13,883 nucleotides of DNA from Nitriliruptorales bacterium. GTDB taxonomy: Bacteria; Actinomycetota; Nitriliruptoria; Nitriliruptorales; Nitriliruptoraceae. The stretch spans positions 1 to 13,883 of the forward strand of contig JAURQY010000090.1 in NCBI GenBank assembly GCA_030835875.1, given 5' to 3'. Position 1 is the stretch's first letter; each line of letters opens with the position of its first letter. Shown here one piece after another: positions 6,681-12,586 of this stretch. The notes under the pieces are model-generated. The model was not told the DNA's origin. It did no database searches and was given only the letters and a program-made list of their open reading frames with translations. A program made the position numbers and the translations under genes.

Positions 6681-7967
6681 TCACTCCCCCGCCGAATCGG
6701 TCGGCGGCACGACCGGTGTCGTGAGGTCGCGACCGAGGATGACCGCGATCGCGACCGGCTCGCCGTCCAGAAGCGGCGGCGTGTCCACCGCCTCCACAAG
6801 GGCCGTCGGGAACCGCTCCGCCAGCAGGAACGCGACCGGTTCCGCCTCCTTGTCGTCACGAAGGTAGGTGATGATGGTGCGCTCCCGGTCGAATCGGACG
6901 TCGTTGCCCGTCCCCTCGACGATGAAGCCGGCGCCGAGCAGTTCGACCTCGTACTGCGCCGCGAGTCCCGCGACGCCGGCACCGTTGAGGACGGCGATCC
7001 CCGTCACCGACCGCAGACGCTCGACGTCCTGGACCGGATCGATGTCATCGAACGGGAGCCCCTCCTGCAGGCGCTGGAAGCGCAGCATCGCCGACTCCTC
7101 GAGGACGACCAGCTCCCCTGTCGTCGGGTTGCGCACCATCGGGAGACGGTCGACGTCGAACCGCACGGGCTCCGTCGCGCCGGCCGCCAGATCGATCAGC
7201 CCACGGATGCCCAGGTCCACGTCGGTGACGACCTGCGCGGCGAGGACGTCGACGACCTCCCGGCCGAGCAGCGGCCGGCGGACGAACAGCTCGGTGTCGA
7301 TGCGTGGGGCGAGCGCGCGGAGGACCGCCGCACCCCGTGCGAGCGCGACCTCCGTGTCGGGGTCACGCAGCCACGCGCGCACGTCGTCGGGGGTCGGATC
7401 GTCGCAGCCCCAGCCACCGCAGACCTCGAGCGGTCCGAGCAGCCGGACGAGCCCGGGGAGCGCATCGGTCGAGAGGGCGACGACATGGTCGAGCCGCACC
7501 TCGGTGTAGTCGATGACCGCGCGGGCGAGACGGTCGGCCCCGAGATCGCGCTGCACGTCCTCGAAGGTCATCAGTCCCTCGCCATCGACGAGGACCTCGA
7601 CGTCCATCGGCAGGATCAGTGCAGCCGGCTCATCGCGTGCGCCTCCCGACTGGAGGATGATGGGTGGAGCGACGAGCGGGCTCGGACGGAGCACGGTCGG
7701 GTCGAGCGGCTCAACGAGGAGGAGCAGGACGGTCGTGGTGTCCTCCGGTGCCCGCGCGCCCGCGGCGCCGAGCATCAGCACGTCCTCACGCAGCGCAGCG
7801 AGCGGCACGCCCCGCAGCTGGCTCGAACCGACGAACCAGAGGACGCCGACGAGCGCGCCCCACAGCAGTGCGAGGACGGTGCTGCCGATCACGAGCCGGA
7901 GGAGCACGCGCAGCAGCCGGACCGGCGACCGGCGCCGGGACAGCGAGAAACCCTGCGAGCTCGACAC
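6681..7967 (-). CDS. Divergent LCP-like membrane protein with LytR_C domain, probably catalytically inactive
   Basis: This 428-residue protein has a basic N-terminus, a membrane helix (about 20-48), an LCP-like extracytoplasmic core and a clear LytR_C domain (about 322-412: TGIAVLNGAGVAGLA, then ERTIITYL). The core follows the order of the LCP domain in the next gene. ALILPMDVEVLVD (116-128) aligns with its SIPRDLLVFD, RLDHVVALSTDALPGLVRLL (158-177) with NHFAMVSLGGFIDIVRTL, and LGPLEVC with LGTVEVC. The catalytic arginine of PRD is Met121, the GSDSR segment reads LLLLVEP, and there is no RxDRQQ motif. I infer a non-catalytic paralogue, perhaps a partner of the intact LCP. GTG 7967 is chosen because GGAGGGG lies about ten bases upstream; longer in-frame starts would run into the divergent gene. 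It is probably the first gene of the cell-wall operon. Confidence 0.8.
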   Translation of the reverse strand: MSSSQGFSLSRRRSPVRLLRVLLRLVIGSTVLALLWGALVGVLWFVGSSQLRGVPLAALREDVLMLGAAGARAPEDTTTVLLLLVEPLDPTVLRPSPLVAPPIILQSGGARDEPAALILPMDVEVLVDGEGLMTFEDVQRDLGADRLARAVIDYTEVRLDHVVALSTDALPGLVRLLGPLEVCGGWGCDDPTPDDVRAWLRDPDTEVALARGAAVLRALAPRIDTELFVRRPLLGREVVDVLAAQVVTDVDLGIRGLIDLAAGATEPVRFDVDRLPMVRNPTTGELVVLEESAMLRFQRLQEGLPFDDIDPVQDVERLRSVTGIAVLNGAGVAGLAAQYEVELLGAGFIVEGTGNDVRFDRERTIITYLRDDKEAEPVAFLLAERFPTALVEAVDTPPLLDGEPVAIAVILGRDLTTPVVPPTDSAGE

Positions 7968-8009
7968 GGTCCGACGTCCCCTCCGGTCCGGCTCATGCGA
8001 TCGGGCGGT

Positions 8010-8037
8010 CCGGACCTCGGAGCCCGGACCTCGGAGC
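8010..8037. repeat. Perfect 14-bp tandem direct repeat in the divergent promoter region
   Basis: CCGGACCTCGGAGC occurs twice head to tail, at 8010-8023 and 8024-8037, with no mismatch and no spacer. The left copy runs into the palindrome GGTCCGGACC at 8007-8016. The pair overlaps the putative minus-strand -10 box and ends 16 bases before the putative plus-strand -10. That is a suitable place for a regulator acting on both promoters. It could equally be a chance slippage duplication in GC-rich DNA. Confidence 0.6.
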
Positions 8038-8053
8038 GTAGGGTCGTCACCAC

Positions 8054-8059
8054 TAGCCT
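8054..8059 (+). promoter_or_regulatory. Putative -10 box (TAGCCT) for the TIGR03089 gene
   Basis: The sequence CACTAGCCT (8051-8059) contains a TANNNT hexamer. The distance from its end to the ATG at 8095 is 35 bases, the same as the distance from the related TAGACT to the carboxylase ATG at 12587. A short leader with AGGA five bases before the ATG would result. A -35 element is not clear. Confidence 0.4.
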
Positions 8060-8094
8060 CCGCGGTCACTCCGACGTCGGACGGACAGGACAGC

Positions 8095-8961
8095 ATGCGT
8101 CTCATGGGCTCCGGACGACCCCCGGCGACGAGCGACGTCGCGGCGGCGCTCACCACGGCCGTCGGCATGCTCGGACAGCGCCCGGCGATCACCGGCCACG
8201 CCCTCGGCGCGCCGGACGGTGACGCGCCGGGCGGCGCGCCGGCCAGCGGGCAGGGCGGCGGGCAGGCAGGCAGACGCGAGCAGGGCTTCGCGTCGCTCGC
8301 CGGCTGGGTCGCGAAGGGCGCGAACCTGCTGCACGGGGAGCTGGGACTCGGGGAAGGGGACCGGATCGCCCTCGCGGGCCCGCCGGGCTGGCCGCTCGCA
8401 GCGGTGACGCTGTCGGCCTGGTGGCTCGGCCTCACCGTGGTGCCCGCGACGGGACGCGAGGACGACGAGGGATCCGATCCCGCCGTCCTCGTCACCCACC
8501 TCAGCGCGCTCGCCGGAGGTGGCCCGGCACGCCCGGATCGGTCACGCTCCTCGGTGCCGCACCTCGTGTTCGGCGACGCGCTCGATGGGACCGCGGACGC
8601 GAACACGATCGCCACCCTGCTGCCCGGCGCCGAGCAGTGGACCGACGCGGTCACCCCGCACGGCGACCGCCCACCGACTCCCGCACATGACGGGGACCTC
8701 GTCGCGCTCGTGACCGCGGACGGCGCGACGCACACGCAGCGGACGCTGCTCGAGCAGGTCCGCGGGGGGACCGACGGCGTACTCGGTCTTCTGCGTGCGG
8801 CTGACGAGGACCTGGTCCGGGGGCCCGATTCGGCTCAACGGCTCGCAGCGCTGGCGCTGCGCCCGCTCGTCACGGGTGCAGCGACCGTCGTGGTCGACGC
8901 GGCGGACCCGGCGCGTGACGAGCATGCGCGGTCAGAACGGATCGCCGACTGGATCGGCTGA
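8095..8961 (+). CDS. TIGR03089 family protein (AMP-ligase-like, function unknown)
   Basis: This 288-residue protein resembles the actinobacterial TIGR03089 family, which is related to the N-terminal part of acyl-CoA synthetases/AMP-binding enzymes. Supporting segments are FASLAGWVAKGANLLHGEL (65-83) followed by GEGDRIALAGPPGWP (86-100), where AMP-ligases bind substrate, then AAVTLSAWWLGLTVVPA (102-118) and DGDLVALVTADG (199-210). The T/S/G-rich AMP-binding loop and the C-terminal adenylation subdomain are not recognisable, so ligase activity is doubtful. A Gly/Ala/Gln-rich stretch at about 39-62 looks like an inserted linker. The ATG at 8095 has AGGA five bases upstream; ATG 8104 is a possible alternative. 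In M. tuberculosis a homologue is adjacent to an LCP gene near rmlD (from memory), the same context as here. The role is unknown. Confidence 0.85.
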   Translation: MRLMGSGRPPATSDVAAALTTAVGMLGQRPAITGHALGAPDGDAPGGAPASGQGGGQAGRREQGFASLAGWVAKGANLLHGELGLGEGDRIALAGPPGWPLAAVTLSAWWLGLTVVPATGREDDEGSDPAVLVTHLSALAGGGPARPDRSRSSVPHLVFGDALDGTADANTIATLLPGAEQWTDAVTPHGDRPPTPAHDGDLVALVTADGATHTQRTLLEQVRGGTDGVLGLLRAADEDLVRGPDSAQRLAALALRPLVTGAATVVVDAADPARDEHARSERIADWIG

Positions 8962-8968
8962 CCGATCC
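8951..8968. terminator. Possible bidirectional hairpin between convergent genes
   Basis: GGATCGG (8951-8957), a CTGA loop and CCGATCC (8962-8968) form a perfect 7-bp stem that includes the stop codon of the TIGR03089 gene. It lies 11 bases before the stop of the convergent acyl-CoA dehydrogenase. There is no T-tract, so it would be a weak or non-canonical terminator, as is common in high-GC genomes. A second short inverted repeat, GACGCC-GGC-GGCGTC (8983-8997), lies inside the end of the dehydrogenase gene. Confidence 0.35.
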
Positions 8969-8979
8969 GACACGACCCT

Positions 8980-10773
8980 TCAGACGCCGGCGGCGTCCGG
9001 GGTGAGCGCGTAGAGGTCGTCCGCACCGGCGGTCACGACGGGTGCGAGTCCATGGACGATCGGGAGGACGCGGGTCACGAGCACCCGCGCCCGCAGCGTC
9101 CGGGCAGCGAGCACGTCAGGACCGAGCCCCGGCAGCGCGCTGTCCACGGCTGCAGCGTGTGCGGCGACGAGCCCCCGCACGACGAGGCCGGTGGCGAGGA
9201 CGGTGCTCAGCAGGCGCAGGTAAGGGCTCGCGCCGGCCAGCACATCGAGCGGACGGTCCCCGCGTGAGAGGAGCGCCTCCGTCGCCGTGCGGGCGGCATC
9301 GCGTGCCCGCGCCAGCGGGTCCGCGAGGTCGGCGAGCTCGCTCGGGAGGTCGTCGGGCACGAGGTCGTCGAGCAGCGACAGCACGGTCGCCCCTGCGTCG
9401 GACGGCAGCTTGCGCATGACGAGATCGATGGCCTGGATGCCGTTCGTGCCCTCGTAGATCGGCGCGATGCGTGCATCGCGCAGGTGCTGCGCGACACCGG
9501 TCTCCTCGACGTAACCCATCCCCCCGAAGACCTGCAGCGCGGTCGAGGTCAGCTCCACCCCGAGGTCGGTGCACCACGACTTCGAGAGCGGGGTCAGCAG
9601 GTCCGCAATCCGCTGTCCGTGGCGACGCGCGTCCTCGTCGGGCGCGTGCAGCGCGAGGTCGATCGCCCGCGCGTTCTCGTAACACAGCGCCCGCATCGCA
9701 TCGATCGTCGCGCGCGACTCGAGGAGCATCCGACGGACGTCCGGGTGGTCGATGATCGGCGACTGTGCGCCGGGTGCCGCGCCGGGTGCACGTCCCTGGA
9801 GGCGGTCACGCGCGTAGGCCTCCGCGTGCTGCGCCGCACGCTCGGCGATCGCGAGCCCCTGGAGGCCTATACCGAGCCGTGCGTCGTTCATCATCGTGAA
9901 CATCTGGCGCATGCCGTCGTGCGGGTCGCCGACGAGCTCGCCGATCGCGCCGCCCTCGGACTCGCCGAAAGCCATCACACACGTCGGCGAGGCGTGGATG
10001 CCGAGCTTGTGCTCGAGCGACACGACCTGGACGTCGTTGCGCGCACCGAGCGAACCATCGTCCTCGACGAGGAACTTCGGGACGATGAAGAGCGAGATGC
10101 CCTTCGTGCCCGGCGGCGCATCGGGCAGTCGTGCCAGCACGAGGTGGACGATCTGCTCGCTGAGGTCGTGGTCGCCGTAGGTGATGTAGATCTTCTGACC
10201 GGTGATGCGGTAACGGCCGTCACCGATCGGCTCTGCCCGCGCGGTGACCGCACCGACGTCCGAACCAGCCTGCGGCTCGGTGAGGTTCATCGTGCCGGCC
10301 CACTCGCCGGTGACCATGCGCGGGAGGTAGCGGGCCTTCTGCTCCTCGGACCCATGGTGGGTGAGCAGGTGCACGGCACCGGTCGTGAGGAGCGGGTTCA
10401 GCGAGAACGCCATGTTGGCGCTCGTGATGAGCTCCTTGACCGCGGTCGCGGCGAGCAGCGGGAAACCGCCGCCGCCGTGCTCCTCGGGATGCTGCATCGC
10501 TCCCCATCCGGAGGCGACGTACCGCTCGTAGGCGGAGTGGAAGCTGGCCGGCGTGACGACGCCACCGTGCTCGATGCGCGCACCCTCGCCATCACCGTCA
10601 CGGTTGGTCGGCGCGACGACCTCCTCGGCGAACCGCCCGGCCTCCTCGAGCAGCGCTGCGAGCGTGTCGCCGTCGGCATGCACGAACTGCGGCAGCGCGG
10701 AAAGGGTCGAGAGCGGGACGACATGCTCGAGGGTGAAGCGGATGTCGTCGAGGGGTGCCCGGTAACCGTCCAT
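8980..10773 (-). CDS. Acyl-CoA dehydrogenase, about 600-residue class (DmdC/FadE5-like)
   Basis: This 597-residue FAD-dependent dehydrogenase oxidises acyl-CoA to the trans-2-enoyl-CoA. It begins with the short N-terminal cap typical of the long class (YRAPLDDIRFTLEHVVPL, residues 4-21). It has MNLTEPQAGSDVGAV (162-176, FAD/substrate binding), ITGQKIYITYGDHD (190-203), LGIHASPTCVMAFG (257-270), FGGMGYVEETGVAQ (416-429) and DARIAPIYEGTNGIQ (433-447). Glu441 in YEGTN is the expected catalytic base. The tail from about 460 on is the extra C-terminal helical domain of this class. Such proteins are often annotated as 3-methylmercaptopropionyl-CoA dehydrogenase, but that substrate is not established here. 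The ATG at 10773 lacks a good Shine-Dalgarno site; TAGGCT six bases upstream suggests a leaderless transcript. It follows the unknown gene on the same strand. Confidence 0.95.
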   Translation of the reverse strand: MDGYRAPLDDIRFTLEHVVPLSTLSALPQFVHADGDTLAALLEEAGRFAEEVVAPTNRDGDGEGARIEHGGVVTPASFHSAYERYVASGWGAMQHPEEHGGGGFPLLAATAVKELITSANMAFSLNPLLTTGAVHLLTHHGSEEQKARYLPRMVTGEWAGTMNLTEPQAGSDVGAVTARAEPIGDGRYRITGQKIYITYGDHDLSEQIVHLVLARLPDAPPGTKGISLFIVPKFLVEDDGSLGARNDVQVVSLEHKLGIHASPTCVMAFGESEGGAIGELVGDPHDGMRQMFTMMNDARLGIGLQGLAIAERAAQHAEAYARDRLQGRAPGAAPGAQSPIIDHPDVRRMLLESRATIDAMRALCYENARAIDLALHAPDEDARRHGQRIADLLTPLSKSWCTDLGVELTSTALQVFGGMGYVEETGVAQHLRDARIAPIYEGTNGIQAIDLVMRKLPSDAGATVLSLLDDLVPDDLPSELADLADPLARARDAARTATEALLSRGDRPLDVLAGASPYLRLLSTVLATGLVVRGLVAAHAAAVDSALPGLGPDVLAARTLRARVLVTRVLPIVHGLAPVVTAGADDLYALTPDAAGV

Positions 10774-10779
10774 GGGGCG

Positions 10780-10785
10780 AGCCTA
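10780..10785 (-). promoter_or_regulatory. Possible leaderless -10 box (TAGGCT) for the acyl-CoA dehydrogenase
   Basis: On the minus strand TAGGCT is followed by six bases (CGCCCC) and then the ATG at 10773, so transcription would start at or next to the start codon. Leaderless genes with TANNNT just upstream are common in actinobacteria. The first three bases are the TAG stop of the preceding gene. No -35 is evident. Read-through from the birA group remains the simpler alternative. Confidence 0.3.
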
Positions 10786-11616
10786 CTGGCGTCCCCGGAG
10801 CCGCTCCCGGACACCGTCGAGGTCGAGCCGGTGCCGACCGAGGCGTGGACGATGCAGCACCGACAGCGTCGCGCGTGGTCCATCGAGCCCCGGGCCCCGG
10901 TCGACACCGGCACGACCGAGCCCCGGCCACGTCGCGGGCAGCGTCGACCACGCCTCGAGCACCGGGACGAGCCGCACGGGGGTCCCGTCGGAGAGCGCGA
11001 GCGGTGCTCCGAGACCACCGACCGCGAGCAGGCCGGCGACGTGGTTCAGCTCCGCGAGCGCGCGGTCGAGCGCAGCGACGGGCACGCCGTACAGCTCGAG
11101 GTCGGGGACACCGAGCCGAGCCGCTCCGTGGGTGAGCGCCCAGCCGACGGTGTTCCGGCTCGCGCGTGCGCCTCCCCCGTCAGGCGCCGGAACCTCACCG
11201 GCACTTGCGACGACCGCATCCGCAGGATCGACGACGCCGGCGGCAGCACGGGTGAGCCAGACCTCGTCGCGCTCGACGCGCGCCGACAGGTCGCGCACAC
11301 CACGGACGCGACCCGGGATCACACGAGCGAGCGCGGCGAGCAGTGACGCCTGGCGCGCGAGCCCCTCGGCGAACCCATCGCCCGCGATCGCGAGGTCGGT
11401 CCGCAGGAGCGGCGCACCGTCCTCCTCGGTCGCGCGGACGACGGCCCGCTGCATCCGTCCGCCCCAGTGGACGTCCTGCGCGACGCTGCCGTCCCCATGG
11501 TGCGGCGCGGCACGGTCGATACCACCGGCTGCACGTGCCGACGCGACGACCGCGCTGACGTCCTCGACGGGACGGTCGAGGACGAGCGCGATCCGCGAGG
11601 GTCGAGCATCACTCAT
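10783..11616 (-). CDS. Conserved-looking hypothetical protein between birA and the acyl-CoA dehydrogenase
   Basis: I do not recognise this 277-residue protein. It has no signal peptide or membrane helix, so it should be cytoplasmic. It starts RIALVLDRPVEDVSAVVAS (8-26), which reads like a beta strand and helix opening an alpha/beta domain. GDGFAEGLARQASLLAALAR (79-98) is a likely helix. The segment NTVGWALTHGAARLGVPDLEL (155-175, broken here only by description) vaguely recalls the T-x-G...G-x-P-E-L-E pattern of DUF4261-type proteins, a weak resemblance. The C-terminus is Arg/Leu-rich (LSVLHRPRLGRHRLDLDGVR, 251-270). The ATG at 11616 overlaps the birA end by 8 bases and has GGGGA six bases upstream; a longer start at 11688 would overlap birA much more. 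Base composition matches its neighbours, so it is a genuine gene, probably coupled to birA. Confidence 0.8.
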   Translation of the reverse strand: MSDARPSRIALVLDRPVEDVSAVVASARAAGGIDRAAPHHGDGSVAQDVHWGGRMQRAVVRATEEDGAPLLRTDLAIAGDGFAEGLARQASLLAALARVIPGRVRGVRDLSARVERDEVWLTRAAAGVVDPADAVVASAGEVPAPDGGGARASRNTVGWALTHGAARLGVPDLELYGVPVAALDRALAELNHVAGLLAVGGLGAPLALSDGTPVRLVPVLEAWSTLPATWPGLGRAGVDRGPGLDGPRATLSVLHRPRLGRHRLDLDGVRERLRGRQ

Positions 11617-12508
11617 GGTCCGTCCCCACGTTGCTCCGCAGGCCGTCCGACCGATCCGCGTCACGGACGGTCCCGGACAGGATGACATGTGTCCGGGCGT
11701 CCGTGGTTACGAGGAGCCTGCCGCCGTCGTCGATACCGGTCGCGACGCCGACCAGCGCCCCCTCGCCCGGGACCTGCACCCGGACCGAGCGGCCCACCGT
11801 GTCACTCATGCCCCGGTAGCGGTCCAGGAGCGAGGCGGGTGTCGCGAGCGCACGGAGAGTCGCGTCGAGCTCCATGAGGAGCGCCGCGAGCAGCAGCGCT
11901 CGGTCCGGACGCTCCCCGAGCACGGACGCGAGGTCGGTCCGGTCGGTCGGGACCTCGTCGCCAAGATCGACGTTCACGCCGATCCCGCACAGCAGGACAT
12001 CACGCTCACCGGACCCTCCCACGAGCCGCTCCCGTTCCACGAGCACACCGGCGAGCTTGCGGGACGCCTGATCCGACACAGGCCGATCCACGACATCGTT
12101 GGGCCACTTCACCCGCAGCGCCGCCGCGTCCGGTCCGAGGACGGCAGCCGCATCCACGACCGCGAGCCCGAGCGCGTGCGGGACGAGGGGGATGGATGTC
12201 GCGTCGAACGGCGGTGCCCCGACGTCGACCAGGAGGCTCACGGCGAGGTTGCCCCCGGACGGGTCATCGTCCCACCGGTTCCCGGCACGTCCTCGGCCGG
12301 CCTGCTGCCGGTCGGCGATGAGGACGGTGCCGGCAGGCGCACCGGCGCGTGCGAGCGCACGGAGTGCGTCCTGCGTCGAGTCGACCGCTCCGACATGGCA
12401 CAGTTCGCGCACGATGCGATTCTCGCCGAGGACCGAGCGGATGACCGACGCGGCGCTGACGACGGACCACGGTGCAGCCGCATGACCGTTCGACGGCGCA
12501 TCCGCCAA
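11609..12508 (-). CDS. birA: Biotin-[acetyl-CoA carboxylase] ligase, class I
   Basis: This 299-residue enzyme activates biotin with ATP and attaches it to the lysine of the biotin carboxyl carrier domain of acyl-CoA carboxylases. The motifs are VDSTQD (42-47), the biotinyl-AMP loop GRGRAGNRW (71-79; the usual form is GRGRxGRxW), KWPNDV (134-139), RKLAGVLVE (150-158) and GIGVNVDL (175-182). A small C-terminal beta domain lies at about 237-283. There is no N-terminal winged helix, so it should not be a transcriptional repressor, unlike E. coli BirA. The start is a TTG at 12508, chosen because GGAGGA lies six bases upstream and no ATG or GTG precedes the conserved region in frame. It is divergent from the carboxylase beta subunit whose complex it would biotinylate. 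Confidence 0.94.
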   Translation of the reverse strand: MADAPSNGHAAAPWSVVSAASVIRSVLGENRIVRELCHVGAVDSTQDALRALARAGAPAGTVLIADRQQAGRGRAGNRWDDDPSGGNLAVSLLVDVGAPPFDATSIPLVPHALGLAVVDAAAVLGPDAAALRVKWPNDVVDRPVSDQASRKLAGVLVERERLVGGSGERDVLLCGIGVNVDLGDEVPTDRTDLASVLGERPDRALLLAALLMELDATLRALATPASLLDRYRGMSDTVGRSVRVQVPGEGALVGVATGIDDGGRLLVTTDARTHVILSGTVRDADRSDGLRSNVGTDHE

Positions 12509-12586
12509 GGCCCGTCCTCCACGTCGGGGGTGAGGGCCTGGACACTAGACTTCCGCAATCCGGACGCCGAACGGAAGGGGCGACCG
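12509..12586. promoter_or_regulatory. birA / acyl-CoA carboxylase divergent promoter region
   Basis: In this 78-base gap the sequence ACACTAGACT (12542-12551) carries two overlapping -10-like boxes. TAGACT on the plus strand (12546-12551) lies 35 bases before the carboxylase ATG. TAGTGT on the minus strand (12547 to 12542) lies about 33 bases before the birA TTG. If both are used, the two promoters would compete for polymerase. No convincing -35 hexamers or biotin operator are visible. Ribosome sites are GGAAGGGG before the ATG at 12587 and GGAGGA (minus) before the TTG at 12508. Confidence 0.45.

Larger units (their letters stand above)
7968..8094. promoter_or_regulatory. Divergent intergenic control region (LCP-like gene / TIGR03089 gene)
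   Basis: These 127 bases separate two divergent starts and should hold promoters for both. Plus-strand TAGCCT at 8054-8059 fits the actinobacterial -10 pattern TANNNT and lies 35 bases before the ATG at 8095. On the minus strand TACGCT (8040 to 8035) is a -10-like box, about 67 bases before the GTG at 7967. No convincing -35 is visible for either; TCGGAG (8031-8036) sits 17 bases before TAGCCT. The region also holds the palindromes GGTCCGGACC (8007-8016) and TCCGACGTCGGA (8070-8081) and a perfect 14-base tandem repeat listed separately. The regulator is unknown. The promoter calls are inference from motif and position. Confidence 0.5.

Noticed and set aside
7513..8094. Longer start for the TIGR03089 protein at 7513
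   Set aside because: It would overlap the divergent LCP-like gene by 455 bases and encodes Ser/Arg-rich noise. ATG 8095 has AGGA correctly spaced.
6060..8222. 720-codon open frame on the plus strand opposite the two LCP genes
   Set aside because: It is antisense to two genes with clear LCP and LytR_C features. Its product is a low-complexity Arg/Asp/Glu-rich sequence with no domain, the usual artefact of high-GC DNA.
8261..8273. GGCA tetranucleotide run as a phase-variation tract
   Set aside because: There are only about three copies, in frame within a low-complexity linker; too short to argue for slippage control.
7968..8735. N-terminal extension of the LCP-like protein by 256 residues up to 8735
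   Set aside because: The extension crosses the divergent control region and the TIGR03089 gene and reads as Pro/Ser/Arg-rich noise. A membrane helix begins soon after the GTG at 7967, which has its own ribosome site.
9484..11346. 620-codon open frame on the plus strand
   Set aside because: It lies opposite the acyl-CoA dehydrogenase and the unknown gene. The translation is Arg-rich with no recognisable motif and has no ribosome site.
12509..12538. Inverted repeat GGCCC...GGGCC between birA and the carboxylase as a terminator or riboswitch
   Set aside because: The stem is only 5 bp with a 20-base loop, and it sits over the birA ribosome site between divergent genes. No known biotin element is recognisable.
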